64,000 nucleotides of DNA from Oscillospiraceae bacterium (lineage in GTDB: Bacteria > Bacillota > Clostridia > Oscillospirales > Acutalibacteraceae). The notes under the pieces are model-generated. The model was not told the DNA's origin. It searched no databases and saw nothing but the letters and a program-made list of their open reading frames with translations. The position numbers and the translations under genes were made by a program. The first letter of the stretch is position 1; the number at the start of each line of letters is the position of its first letter. Where the stretch lies: positions 1 to 64,000 of the forward strand of contig SVPW01000005.1 of NCBI GenBank assembly GCA_015065645.1, given 5' to 3'. Of this stretch, positions 27,759 through 38,074 are shown piece by piece.

Positions 27759-30700
27759 TTATTCAGTAACCAAAACATTTGTGTTGATAAAATTAACAAG
27801 AACATTTGCTGCAGCCTGATGACCTGCCTCTGTCGGATGATTTCCACCACCCGAAGTATTTGCAGGAAGCTCACAATAGAATACATTTGCGTTATTTGCG
27901 GCATAGGACTCAACAACGGGCTGAATGTACTCTGCCAAGCCATTACCCATCATACCGTAAACCCAAACTATCTTAGATGTGGGATACTTAGCAACAACAG
28001 CATCAAGCATAGCCTCAATAGCAGCCTTTTCAACTGCAATGCCGTATTCCTGAGCTGCGGTTTCTTCGGTTTCGGAATTGTTATCATCCCAAATTACCCA
28101 CTTATCGTTTGTACCAAGGTTGATTACAACAACATCTGCCTGATTATTTTCATAATCCCAGCTACCTGCATCAATAAGCTTGGAAACAGCATCCTTGGTC
28201 TTTAAACCGCTGTTAGCTGCAACACGCATATCTGCGTTAAGTGCCTTTGCTGTTTTTGCAGCATAGGTAAGGTTGGAATACTGACCTTCAAGATAATCTG
28301 CAGAGCATGCACGATCGTTTTTAACAACGCCGTCACCTGCGGTAATGGAATCGCCATAGAAATCAATAACAAGATCCTTATTGGCTGGTCTTTCACCGAT
28401 AGCGCCTACAAAATTAACATCTATACCGTAAATTCTGCCCTTGGTTCTTTCGGTAATTTTAAGAACCTTAATGGTGTGAGGACCAAAATCAAGGTCTTCG
28501 GCTAAGGTATAAACGGCAGTACCGTTGTTTACATTAATTATGCTTTCCTCACCGTCAACGGTTACCAAAACACGTGCATAGGTGAAGGGGTCTTCTGCAG
28601 TTGTGGCAGAAGCGGAAACATGGGTCAATGTAGCGGTTACATCACCCTCCATAATACCGGAGATTTCAAAACCTGTGTTACTCCAATCCATAAGGAGAAT
28701 GTTGTTTTCAGCCTTTGAACGGCCTAAATACTTAACGCTGTCAGAACTTTCTGCAAGCTCAATAGTAGTAGCAATGCTTACGCCCAAAAGTGTTCTTCTG
28801 AGATAGGTAAGGTCATCTGCGTTGATTTCCTGGTCTCGCTTAAGGTCAGAAGCGATAAGGCAGATATCTGCTTCGCCTGCAATATACTTCTTCAAACGAA
28901 CAAGGTCCTTAACATTAAGCTCGTAGTCAAAGTTAGCATCGGCTGTTGTATATTTGGAATAACCTGTTATCTTGAGTACAGGGGTATAGCCGTTATGTGT
29001 CCAGTATTCGGAGCTGAATCCAAGTACGGAAGCAGGAGAAATTCCGAGGTCATAGCTATCCAAAGCCACACCGTCAACAGAGCCACCGTTTGTCTTGGTA
29101 GAAGGTGTAAGCTTTTCACTGTTATAATAAACGCTTACATTTCCTGCTGCGGTAGTCGGATAAGAAGACTGATTCCAGTTGCAACCAAATATACCGTTAA
29201 CATAGAAATAATTACCTGTATCAGGAGTTGTATTTGTAATTGTACCGTTAAATATGGAATACTTTGCCCAAGCATAACCACGCCAAGAACGACCTACAAG
29301 ACCGCCCATACCGAAGTTGTCATTAGCCACTGCGCAACCGCCGGAAAGGTTAGCTGTGGAGTAAATATTTTCCATCTGTAAGCCTGTTCCGTTACCTGCA
29401 ACAGAACCGATACCTGAATAGTTAGCCTGTGCGGCAGTACCGTTAACCGAGCTGTTAATAATTGCAATGTTGTAAATATCTACCCAGTTAGAATTATCAA
29501 CATCAGTTATACCAACAACTATAGCGGCATCAACAGATTTTGTACCGGATACATTAACAGTACAGTTATCGAATACGATATTTTGAATTAAAGTACGGTT
29601 ATTAGCATTATTATCGGTAACGGCACCGAAAAGACCTGCGGTAACATTAGAAGCGGAACCGGTTATATTCATTCCGGATATTTTAAAGCCCTGACCGTCA
29701 AATGTACCTAAGAAAGCGGTAGCCTTTGATGCAGACAAGCCGCCGCAAAGAGGAGTCCATTTGCCAAATTCAGAAAGATCTATATCAGCAGTAAGAACGT
29801 AGTCACCGTTTTTCGGATATTCATCATATTTACCAATATAGGAAAGCTTTTGTGCGGTATCAATTTCAATTTTACCGTCTTTATTAGTATCTACGGAAGT
29901 AACTGCAAGGTAAATTCCATCGCCGTCATTCTTCCAGTAGTAACTGTCAAAGCCTAAAGACTCAGCTGTTGCAGCATTAATTTCTTCGGAAGTTTTAGCT
30001 GTACCGTTATAGAGACGAGTGCCATCTGTAACGGTTAAAACAGAAGAATTATAATAACAATCGGAATAATAAGAAGCTGACATATCGGTTGTGGTAAAAC
30101 CAAGTAAAGCGGCTTTACAAAGTGCAGTACCTGCAGAATTCTCTTCTGTAATAGTTACATCCTGAGAAAGATCAATAGTTCCTTCAAACAAGCAGTCATT
30201 TGCTTTTACTCGGTTTTGCCATGTACGACCTACAAAACCACCTGCACCGATAGCATCTGTACGGGAAGCTTCTGTTCCGTAAACTACAAGATCAGCATTT
30301 GAATAGCAGTTATTAAGCTGTACCTGACAACCATAACCGCACAAAGAACCGGCAAATGTACGTGATTTACCCGACAAGGCAACCGTTACGGTTGTATCTA
30401 CAACAGATACATTTGAAATTTCTGCATAGTTGCCGGAATGATGAACATAACCTACAAGAGCACCGGCACTACCTTCTAATGATGCAGTAGCTGTAACAGT
30501 ACTATCTTTTATGCATAAGTTTTTAAATACAACAGCACTGTATGCCACACCAAAAAGACCTGCCTTTACACTTGAACCGCTGGAATTTACTGTCATATTG
30601 CTGATAGTATGACCGCCACCGTTAAATACACCTGTAAACGGCTTTACAGAATTATCGGCAATTTTAGCATCATTTACTGCAGTGTTTCCGGGATCAGCAA

Positions 30701-31943
30701 TCGGAGTCCAAGTGCCGTAATCAGACATATCAATGTCATTCATAACGAAATACTTACCATCAAGCGGATAAGCGGCATCCTTACCTATTTTAGCAAGATC
30801 TCCTGCATCGTAAATCGGGATGTAGTCCGGATAACTCGGAACAGTATCAGGATAAGTAGTACGAAGTATTACACTACCATTTGCCTTGCTCCAGTAATCA
30901 GTGCTAAGACCAAGCTCAGAAAGCTTTTTGCTTGAAAGGTCAGCTGTAGTGAGAGCAGTACCGTTTATATGACCGCCGTTTGTACCTACAGTACCTTCTG
31001 CAGCAGTATCAAGTGCGGTAAGCTTATCACTGTTATAGTAGCAATTTACAAATCTTGAGGCATCAGTAGGATAAGCGGGTGAAGAAAACTGATTTCCGTT
31101 AAGAGCAAATATACCGTTTACATACTGATAATCAGCTGTTTTGTTATTATTGGTAATAGTACCGTTAAATACAGCGTTATTAACGGTTATATAACCACGC
31201 CATGCAGCACCTGCAATACCTGCAATACCAAACTGATAGTTGCCGTCATACTCACAACCACCTGAAAGGACAGCTTCTGAGTAGATATTGTTACAGGTGA
31301 GCTGTGTAGCACTACCTGCAACAGAACCAATACCCGAAGGATTTTCGGCATTTCTTGATACACCGTTAATGGAAGAATTAATAACTGCCACGTTGTTTAC
31401 GGTTTTAGCATTTTTATCGCAATAACCTACAACAAAGCCTGCATATACAGACTGACCTACATAGGCATCAATAGAACAGTTATCAAACACTATATTTGAA
31501 ATAACAGCACCTGTTGTAACATGAGCAAAAAGACCCAAGTGAGCAACAGAGCTTGTTTTATCAACGATATTCATACCACTGATGGTATGACCCTGACCGT
31601 CAAATGTACCACAGAAAGCAACTGTATCTTCAAACTTATATGTAGAAGAGTTTGAGAAGTTTGCACAAAGCGGTTTCCAGTTACCGTTTTCTGTGTTATT
31701 GTCTGTGTCAAAGTTTGACAAGTCAATATCGTTTACGAGTTTATACGCACCGTCACGGGGGTAGTTTGCATCTACACCGATAGCGGCAAGCTGCTCTGCA
31801 GTGGAGATAAGAATGGTGGTGCCGTCTTCATCCAAAGTAGCATTTAATGCTGAAGCGGTAATACCAAACATAGGTACCATACAGAACAACATACAAAGGG
31901 AGAGAATTACACTTAAAAGTTTACTTGCGAAGGTATGTTTCAT
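27759..31943 (-). CDS. Secreted modular protein: signal peptide - three GLUG-like repeat blocks - dockerin type I - CE2-like SGNH esterase
   Basis: Signal MKHTFASKLLSVILSLCMLFCMVPMFGITASA; repeated GTFDGQGHTISGMNI / NDIDLS blocks; dockerin ADANFDYELNVKDLVRLKKYI...; SGNH blocks IDFYGDSITAGDG, VVINLGTNDKW, GGNHPTEAGHQ. Confidence 0.85.
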   Translation of the reverse strand: MKHTFASKLLSVILSLCMLFCMVPMFGITASALNATLDEDGTTILISTAEQLAAIGVDANYPRDGAYKLVNDIDLSNFDTDNNTENGNWKPLCANFSNSSTYKFEDTVAFCGTFDGQGHTISGMNIVDKTSSVAHLGLFAHVTTGAVISNIVFDNCSIDAYVGQSVYAGFVVGYCDKNAKTVNNVAVINSSINGVSRNAENPSGIGSVAGSATQLTCNNIYSEAVLSGGCEYDGNYQFGIAGIAGAAWRGYITVNNAVFNGTITNNNKTADYQYVNGIFALNGNQFSSPAYPTDASRFVNCYYNSDKLTALDTAAEGTVGTNGGHINGTALTTADLSSKKLSELGLSTDYWSKANGSVILRTTYPDTVPSYPDYIPIYDAGDLAKIGKDAAYPLDGKYFVMNDIDMSDYGTWTPIADPGNTAVNDAKIADNSVKPFTGVFNGGGHTISNMTVNSSGSSVKAGLFGVAYSAVVFKNLCIKDSTVTATASLEGSAGALVGYVHHSGNYAEISNVSVVDTTVTVALSGKSRTFAGSLCGYGCQVQLNNCYSNADLVVYGTEASRTDAIGAGGFVGRTWQNRVKANDCLFEGTIDLSQDVTITEENSAGTALCKAALLGFTTTDMSASYYSDCYYNSSVLTVTDGTRLYNGTAKTSEEINAATAESLGFDSYYWKNDGDGIYLAVTSVDTNKDGKIEIDTAQKLSYIGKYDEYPKNGDYVLTADIDLSEFGKWTPLCGGLSASKATAFLGTFDGQGFKISGMNITGSASNVTAGLFGAVTDNNANNRTLIQNIVFDNCTVNVSGTKSVDAAIVVGITDVDNSNWVDIYNIAIINSSVNGTAAQANYSGIGSVAGNGTGLQMENIYSTANLSGGCAVANDNFGMGGLVGRSWRGYAWAKYSIFNGTITNTTPDTGNYFYVNGIFGCNWNQSSYPTTAAGNVSVYYNSEKLTPSTKTNGGSVDGVALDSYDLGISPASVLGFSSEYWTHNGYTPVLKITGYSKYTTADANFDYELNVKDLVRLKKYIAGEADICLIASDLKRDQEINADDLTYLRRTLLGVSIATTIELAESSDSVKYLGRSKAENNILLMDWSNTGFEISGIMEGDVTATLTHVSASATTAEDPFTYARVLVTVDGEESIINVNNGTAVYTLAEDLDFGPHTIKVLKITERTKGRIYGIDVNFVGAIGERPANKDLVIDFYGDSITAGDGVVKNDRACSADYLEGQYSNLTYAAKTAKALNADMRVAANSGLKTKDAVSKLIDAGSWDYENNQADVVVINLGTNDKWVIWDDNNSETEETAAQEYGIAVEKAAIEAMLDAVVAKYPTSKIVWVYGMMGNGLAEYIQPVVESYAANNANVFYCELPANTSGGGNHPTEAGHQAAANVLVNFINTNVLVTE
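28780..28955 (-). other. Dockerin type I domain (internal)
   Basis: DANFDYELNVKDLVRLKKYIAGEADICLIASDLKRDQEINADDLTYLRRTLLG, two EF-hand-like repeats. Confidence 0.8.
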
Positions 31944-32110
31944 TAAAAATCTTCCTTTCTCAATTTTTCAACATAACTATTCTGTTATATTGCTTATAAC
32001 AATATTGTAAATCTTTTGTGTAAAATTTACAATAGTTAAACAAAGTTAAAAACGCATTTTGTGTATTGTTTTAAAAACAACACTTTAGTTTTGGGTATGA
32101 ATAACAAGTA

Positions 32111-32140
32111 AAGTTAAAAATTTAAGTTAAAAATTTAAGT
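32111..32140. repeat. 13-bp tandem repeat upstream of the esterase gene
   Basis: aagttaaaaattt x2 then aagt. Confidence 0.8.
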
Positions 32141-32144
32141 CACT

Positions 32145-33053
32145 TTATACCCTGCCCTGCTTTTCGGTAAACTCTCTTAAATATTTACCTAAAAAGTGTA
32201 CTGCGTCCTTCAGGCTATCGCCGTAACGAAGACCGATTTCATAGTTATAATAACCGTCATAACCAATCTCCTCCAGAGCTTCAAAAACAGCAGGCCAATT
32301 TATGGTACCACCCTGACGAGGCACTAAATGCTGGTCGTGCATACCGTCATTATCGTGAAGATGGAGCATCTTTATACGCTTACCGAAATAACGCACAAAT
32401 TCCTCAGGCTTCATAAAGCCGAACTGTGTTGCGCAGTTGGTATGACCGCTATCAAAGCAAAATGCCTTATTTTCGGTTTTCATATCCTCATACTCACGCA
32501 TCATTTTTTCAGGGTCTGCAAACATATCGGGATAAAGCTCACCCTTATGTGCGCCGACACCAAAGCTTTCCATTGCGATAGTTATACCGTACTTTTCGGC
32601 ATAGGGAATAATATCTGCAAACATACGCTGATTTTCACTTCTTATAAGCTCATAAGGTGCATCCTTACCGCCGTAATGGTTACTGCCGATTGGATGAATA
32701 ACGGTTAAGGGACATTCAAGTATCTGATTTATACGAAGCCCTCTTTCAGCCCAATAAAGCACCTTTTTATCATTTTCCGGGTCACCGTTATAGCATTTTC
32801 CGCAAAGATTATGTGTTTGATAAATTTTGATACCACATTCCTTCGCCTTATCACGAACCGCCCCAAAATAGGATTCAAGCTCATTCTCGGGAAGGTCAAG
32901 CTTAGAAGGGTATGGCTGGAAAGCATAGCCTTCAACATTAAAATCTACACCGTCAAAGCCTGCTGCGGCGGCTATTTCGATAGCCTCAACATCGCCATAC
33001 TTGCATTGCAAAGCATGACACGAAATACTTATTTTTTTACTCATATTTATCAC
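32145..33053 (-). CDS. Sugar phosphate isomerase/epimerase (xylose isomerase-like TIM barrel), paralog B
   Basis: AAAAGFDGVDFNVEGY, TVIHPIGS, FCFDSGHTN, MLHLHDNDG, YYNYEIG. Confidence 0.85.
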   Translation of the reverse strand: MINMSKKISISCHALQCKYGDVEAIEIAAAAGFDGVDFNVEGYAFQPYPSKLDLPENELESYFGAVRDKAKECGIKIYQTHNLCGKCYNGDPENDKKVLYWAERGLRINQILECPLTVIHPIGSNHYGGKDAPYELIRSENQRMFADIIPYAEKYGITIAMESFGVGAHKGELYPDMFADPEKMMREYEDMKTENKAFCFDSGHTNCATQFGFMKPEEFVRYFGKRIKMLHLHDNDGMHDQHLVPRQGGTINWPAVFEALEEIGYDGYYNYEIGLRYGDSLKDAVHFLGKYLREFTEKQGRV

Positions 33054-33072
33054 CTTGCCAGTTTAAGTAGAA

Positions 33073-33981
33073 TTAAATATTTCCTCTTTGCTTTATAAAT
33101 TCACGATAATATTTTGCCAAAAACTTATGCCCCTCTGCCATAAGGTCGCCAAAGCAGACCGAAACCTCAAAATTATAATAGCCATCATAACCGATTTCAT
33201 CAAGGGCATCAAATACCTCAGGCCATTTTATGCGGTTTCCGCCACCCTTTCGTGGGATAAGGTGCATATCATAAATGCCGTCATTATCGTGAATATGCAA
33301 AAGCTTTATGCGGTTACCGAAATAACGGATAAATTCAGGAACGGAAAGAAAGCCGAACTGTGTTGCACAATGGGTATGACCCGTATCAAGGCAAAAAGCC
33401 TTATTTTTGGTTTGCATATCATCATACTCACGGCGCATTTTTTCGTGGTCAGCAAACATATCGGGAAACTGCTCACCCATCTTATGCGCTCCCACACCGA
33501 AGCTTTCAGGCGCTATTATAATACCGTATTTTTCGGCAAAGGGTATTATATCGCCAAACATTTTCTGATTATATTCGTGCATAACCTCATAAGAAGCATT
33601 CTGACCCCAATCCATTGTAGAAATAGGGTGAATTACAGTATATTCACAGCCCATTATCTCATTGGCTTTAAGGCCACGCTCTGCCCAATGAAGCACCTTT
33701 TCATCATGCTCATCATTGCCGTTATAAAGCTTTCCGCAAAGGTTATGAGTCTGAACTATTTTTATGCCGCATTCATCCGCTTTTTTGCGAATGGCAGTAA
33801 AATAATCCTCAAACTGTTTTTCGGGCAATTCAAGTATATTATCCTCACCCTTTAAAAAGGCATAATGCTCAACATTGAAATCAATGCCGTCATAACCGGC
33901 TTCTGCGGCAATTTCCACCGCACGCAAATCACCGTATTTAATCTGTAATCTGCCTGTTGTTGTACTGATTTTCTTATCCAT
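33073..33981 (-). CDS. Sugar phosphate isomerase/epimerase (xylose isomerase-like TIM barrel), paralog A
   Basis: AAEAGYDGIDFNVEHY, YTVIHPIST, FCLDTGHTH, LLHIHDNDG, YYNFEVS; clearly homologous to the neighbour. Confidence 0.85.
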   Translation of the reverse strand: MDKKISTTTGRLQIKYGDLRAVEIAAEAGYDGIDFNVEHYAFLKGEDNILELPEKQFEDYFTAIRKKADECGIKIVQTHNLCGKLYNGNDEHDEKVLHWAERGLKANEIMGCEYTVIHPISTMDWGQNASYEVMHEYNQKMFGDIIPFAEKYGIIIAPESFGVGAHKMGEQFPDMFADHEKMRREYDDMQTKNKAFCLDTGHTHCATQFGFLSVPEFIRYFGNRIKLLHIHDNDGIYDMHLIPRKGGGNRIKWPEVFDALDEIGYDGYYNFEVSVCFGDLMAEGHKFLAKYYREFIKQRGNI

Positions 33982-34002
33982 TTGTTATCCTCCCCAAATG
34001 GT

Positions 34003-34935
34003 TTATTCACCTGCAATACCTGTCATTTCAACGCTCTGCATAAACTTACGCTGTAAAATGAGATAAAGTATCAAAAGTGGTAAAACCGAAAGCAAGGTAC
34101 CCGCAAGGGTTACTGCTTCGTTAATACGGTCAACCTCACTCAAGGTATCGGTTGCACCGTAAAGGGCTGTGTATCTATCGGTGAAAATACCAAGCTGTAT
34201 AGGAAGTGTTGGTATTTTATTACCGAAAAACAGGGTTGACTGAGAAGTTTCGTTCCAATACCAAACAACCGAAGCTACCGCCGAAAGCACAACAGCAGGG
34301 GTGGCTGTGGGAAGTGCTATTTGATAAAATATCCTAAACTTTGAGCAACCATCAATCTCAGCTGCTTCATCCAATGCCTTTGGATAGCTTACGAAAAACT
34401 GATAGAAAATAAGTATAAATATTGCACTTTTCAGTCCCTGACCTAAGCCAGCAGGCAGATAAAACGGCCATATTGTATCAAGAATACCATAGGAATGATA
34501 AAGCACATAACGAGGTATTTTTACAATTTGGTCAGGAATAAGGAAGGTTGAAACAATCAAAATCATCCAAATAGCTTTTCCCTTTATTGCAAAACGGGCA
34601 AGACCAAAACCGATACACGCTGTAACAACAACCTGTAAAACAGTAGGCCCTATACTCATAAGCAATGAATTTAGAAAGCTTTTGGTGAAATCAAGCGTTT
34701 CAAAAGCCTTTTGGAAATTACCAAAATATAGCTGACGAGGCACCCAATTTACCGAAACATCCGCCAATTCATCGGGTGACATAAAGCTGTTTATCACCAT
34801 ATAGAGCACAGGATAAAGATAAACAAATCCTATGGCTATAAGCAGAAAATATATTGCCGCTTGAGGCAAAATACCTGTTTTTTCGTTTGTGCCTAACAAT
34901 CTTTTTCTAAGGGTGAGTAAACTTAATTTTTTCAT
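34003..34935 (-). CDS. Carbohydrate ABC transporter permease (MalG-like, CUT1), set 2
   Basis: Multi-TM with EAA loop KALDEAAEIDGCSKFRIFYQIALPTATPA. Confidence 0.9.
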   Translation of the reverse strand: MKKLSLLTLRKRLLGTNEKTGILPQAAIYFLLIAIGFVYLYPVLYMVINSFMSPDELADVSVNWVPRQLYFGNFQKAFETLDFTKSFLNSLLMSIGPTVLQVVVTACIGFGLARFAIKGKAIWMILIVSTFLIPDQIVKIPRYVLYHSYGILDTIWPFYLPAGLGQGLKSAIFILIFYQFFVSYPKALDEAAEIDGCSKFRIFYQIALPTATPAVVLSAVASVVWYWNETSQSTLFFGNKIPTLPIQLGIFTDRYTALYGATDTLSEVDRINEAVTLAGTLLSVLPLLILYLILQRKFMQSVEMTGIAGE

Positions 34936-35801
34936 TTTTCACTCCTCCTTGAAAGCAGATAGAACATAAGCCAAACTATTCCTAAAATCACCATTACGAT
35001 GACAAATACTATCCACGACATTGCCGAAGAAAGGCTGTAAATTCTTCCCGCATCATCAAAGATACGCACCGTTATTCGTTTATTTACGGCATTATTTACA
35101 TAGTTTGCAAGCTCTACAATGGTATATACCGTACAGATAATTATAAGGGTATATGTATGAGGGAGTGTTATTTTCCAAAACTTTTCCCAAGTTCCTGCAC
35201 CATCCATAGAAGCGGCTTCATAAAGATTTGGATTAATCTTTTGAAGTCCTGCAAGGAAAATAAGTATCTGCACACCCGAAAACCACATTATAAGTATAAT
35301 ATTATCCAATATATATACAGCAGGTGATTTTATGGTATCAGGCAAAGCATTTAAAAATGCATATATTTGAGGAATAGCATCCGCAAAGCTTACCGTATAC
35401 TTTGAAAGAAGCGTGCTTATAACAGGACCCGACATTATTATTACGGGTAAAAAGTATATAGCACGGAAAAGACCACGTCCACGGAACTTATTATTAAGAA
35501 GCACCGCAGAAATAAGAGAAAGCACCACGATAACAGGCGTAAAGCAGAGTATGAAGAACAATGTATTACCAAGGTCAATAGAAAAACCGGGGTCAACATT
35601 AAGCGCCTGATCGTAATAATAAAACCCTCTGAAAGTAAGGTCTATCCCCTCACCCGTTATTTTAACGGCACAAAAGCTCATTGCTATTGAGTAAATAACG
35701 GGATACAGTGTTATTGCCAAAAATCCAATTATCCACGGAGAAAGAAAGGCATAGCCTGTAAGCTGTTCACGAGCAGCAAAAGAAAGTGTTTTCTTTTTCA
35801 T
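34932..35801 (-). CDS. Carbohydrate ABC transporter permease (MalF-like, CUT1), set 2
   Basis: Multi-TM with EAA loop NLYEAASMDGAGTWEKFWKITLPHTYT. Confidence 0.9.
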   Translation of the reverse strand: MKKKTLSFAAREQLTGYAFLSPWIIGFLAITLYPVIYSIAMSFCAVKITGEGIDLTFRGFYYYDQALNVDPGFSIDLGNTLFFILCFTPVIVVLSLISAVLLNNKFRGRGLFRAIYFLPVIIMSGPVISTLLSKYTVSFADAIPQIYAFLNALPDTIKSPAVYILDNIILIMWFSGVQILIFLAGLQKINPNLYEAASMDGAGTWEKFWKITLPHTYTLIIICTVYTIVELANYVNNAVNKRITVRIFDDAGRIYSLSSAMSWIVFVIVMVILGIVWLMFYLLSRRSEK

Positions 35802-38074
35802 TGTGCCATACCTCCGCTTACCACCGCAAAATCAAACGCCTTTACGGTTGTTTCTCCCAAGGAATAATCATTTGCAGTATAATTAACATAAATACTTACA
35901 CCGTTTTCATAATCAACCCTTACAACACCCACATCAAGAGCTGTATGGTTAGATATACGCACTCCCTCAACCTTTGAAAGTGCTTCATTTACATCTGCAT
36001 AAATATCGGTAACGGTGCCGTACCAATCATCAATATTTATAGAGAAATAATCCTCTAAAGGAGTGCCTTTAAGCTCATAATTATCGGATTTTGCCACGAT
36101 AAAAGAGGGATATGCACCAAATTCAATCATCTTTAAAACATCATTTTTTGAATATCCGCTTTGATTTGCATAAGGAGCATAATAATCAACAGAGCCCTTT
36201 AAAACTATCTGCAAAAACGGCACGGTATCGGTTTCATAAAGATACTGGCTGTTGCACATAGGCATATCAAAATAATCGGAAGTATATTTATAAAGATACT
36301 GATTAGGATTAGAAAATGCAGTTTTTACTGAAAGCTTTGAAAGTGTTTTGGTTAAAAGGTCACGAAATTCACTTCTGGTAAGTGACTCACCTGTTGTATG
36401 ATCGGCATACATTCTGTAACCCAACTGCCCCAAATGGAAATCAAAGCCCGAAAGCTCACTGTTATAATCCGTAAGAGCTTCGGCAATAATAGGCGGTTTT
36501 ACAACATAATAATTATTGAACATAACCGAAGTATTAGCACGGGAAAATACCGCATACTGCTTAGAAGCCTGCAATGCACCCTGAGACTGTGGATTTATCT
36601 GAGCATCATTTGCAGTAGTTATATTTGAATTAAGGTACAATTTGCCCCCGCTTTTTTCAAGCTGTTTTTTAAGGGCTGCAAAATCATCCTCATCTCCAAC
36701 AGCAGATTCCATATCCGTGCTTGCGTAATCACTGCCGTTTATTCCACCGCTTTGCCAGCCTTCAAACAGCATTGTAACATTTTTAATACCATCACGAGAT
36801 AGCTTTTCAAGCATAACAGTGGCTTCATTAACGGTTGTAAATTCCTTGGTGTAGTCAAAAACCTCACCCTCAGCAATTTCAGCACCCACAACATTAAGAG
36901 CCAATGGGATTTGCTTATCCTTTATTTCGGATTTAATATCGCCGTTTTTCAAAAGCTTTTCACGGTATTTTACCGCCATACCTGCATAATTGGCATCGGC
37001 GCCGGTTAAAAAGCTTATCGTAATAGAAGGATTGATATGGTTTCTTTCCTTTTGAGGACGGTAAACACCGCCACCTGTTTTTCCAACGATATGTGTATAC
37101 ATCTGGCGGTAATTAAAGCGTGCCATTACCCAGTTATACGGTGTGGTAACACCTGCAGGGGTAGCCTCAATATGAGCATACTCCTCACCGTTTTCAATAA
37201 CCGTCATAATTGCATTTTGTCCCGCACCGTGAACTGCACCGTAAACCGGAACGGTTATCTGTCCCGATTCGATTAAATAATCGTTTGTTCTGGTGGAAAC
37301 AAGGTCATTTACCTCAGATAACTGGTCGATACCCATATCAAGACCGTAAACCTTTTGTGAATAGCCCGAAATATACTTAGAGCTCTTTACAAAACGCATC
37401 AATGCACCACTGCCATCGGGAATAAAGATATAACCATCAATATAATCCTCATAGGTGCAACCAAAGAACGGCAGGAAATAAACATCCTTTAAAAGATATT
37501 CATCCTCTTCCTCAATACTTTTATCATCAAGGCTTATTGTAATGCTATCCTCATTAAGCTTTAAAGAAAACTCAAAGGATATATCCTTTCTTTTAAGGTC
37601 AAGCTTAAACTTAGCGCTATTGCTTTTCCAAACTTCTTTAACCTTAACCGAAGAGTCAGACATACAAACCTTGGTTACATTATACTTTTTGTCAAGATAT
37701 TCAACAGTACAAAGCGACTGTGCGGTTTGGGTCCATTTTTTATTAAGACCTTCTACCTCATCTGCCGCAACCGAGCCCCAAACATAGCCTGAACGCTTAT
37801 CCAAAACCCTTATACCGCAAACATCCTCACGATACCAAAGCTCTAATGTATCATTTTGCATTTTAAGCTCATAGCCATCGGTATTGAGTGTGTTCTCAAC
37901 AATCTTTCCGCTTTCAGGGCGGGTATGGCGATTAGAAGTATTTTCAAATGAAGAAGCATCCGGCACAACAAAGGTTTGCTCATTGCGCCTCATTGCGGTG
38001 ATGCAAATGGTGCAAAGCACCGCAATTATAATTAAAACACATATAAAACGGGGAATAAATTTATTCACTGACAC
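35798..38074 (-). CDS. DUF5696-like membrane-anchored protein
   Basis: N-terminal TM FICVLIIIAVLCTICITAM; WYREDVCGIRVLDKRSGYVWGS...GYIFIPDGSGALMRF, recalled as DUF5696-type features; start uncertain (GTG at 38074 vs ATG at 38107). Confidence 0.65.
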   Translation of the reverse strand: MSVNKFIPRFICVLIIIAVLCTICITAMRRNEQTFVVPDASSFENTSNRHTRPESGKIVENTLNTDGYELKMQNDTLELWYREDVCGIRVLDKRSGYVWGSVAADEVEGLNKKWTQTAQSLCTVEYLDKKYNVTKVCMSDSSVKVKEVWKSNSAKFKLDLKRKDISFEFSLKLNEDSITISLDDKSIEEEDEYLLKDVYFLPFFGCTYEDYIDGYIFIPDGSGALMRFVKSSKYISGYSQKVYGLDMGIDQLSEVNDLVSTRTNDYLIESGQITVPVYGAVHGAGQNAIMTVIENGEEYAHIEATPAGVTTPYNWVMARFNYRQMYTHIVGKTGGGVYRPQKERNHINPSITISFLTGADANYAGMAVKYREKLLKNGDIKSEIKDKQIPLALNVVGAEIAEGEVFDYTKEFTTVNEATVMLEKLSRDGIKNVTMLFEGWQSGGINGSDYASTDMESAVGDEDDFAALKKQLEKSGGKLYLNSNITTANDAQINPQSQGALQASKQYAVFSRANTSVMFNNYYVVKPPIIAEALTDYNSELSGFDFHLGQLGYRMYADHTTGESLTRSEFRDLLTKTLSKLSVKTAFSNPNQYLYKYTSDYFDMPMCNSQYLYETDTVPFLQIVLKGSVDYYAPYANQSGYSKNDVLKMIEFGAYPSFIVAKSDNYELKGTPLEDYFSINIDDWYGTVTDIYADVNEALSKVEGVRISNHTALDVGVVRVDYENGVSIYVNYTANDYSLGETTVKAFDFAVVSGGMAQ

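Noticed and set aside
33088-33855. 255-aa plus-strand ORF antisense to isomerase A
   Set aside because: Fully antisense to a clearly conserved TIM-barrel gene; no recognisable domain; composition typical of antisense frames
32145-33981. Duplicate isomerases as an assembly duplication artefact
   Set aside because: The two proteins are clearly diverged throughout, so this is a genuine paralogous pair
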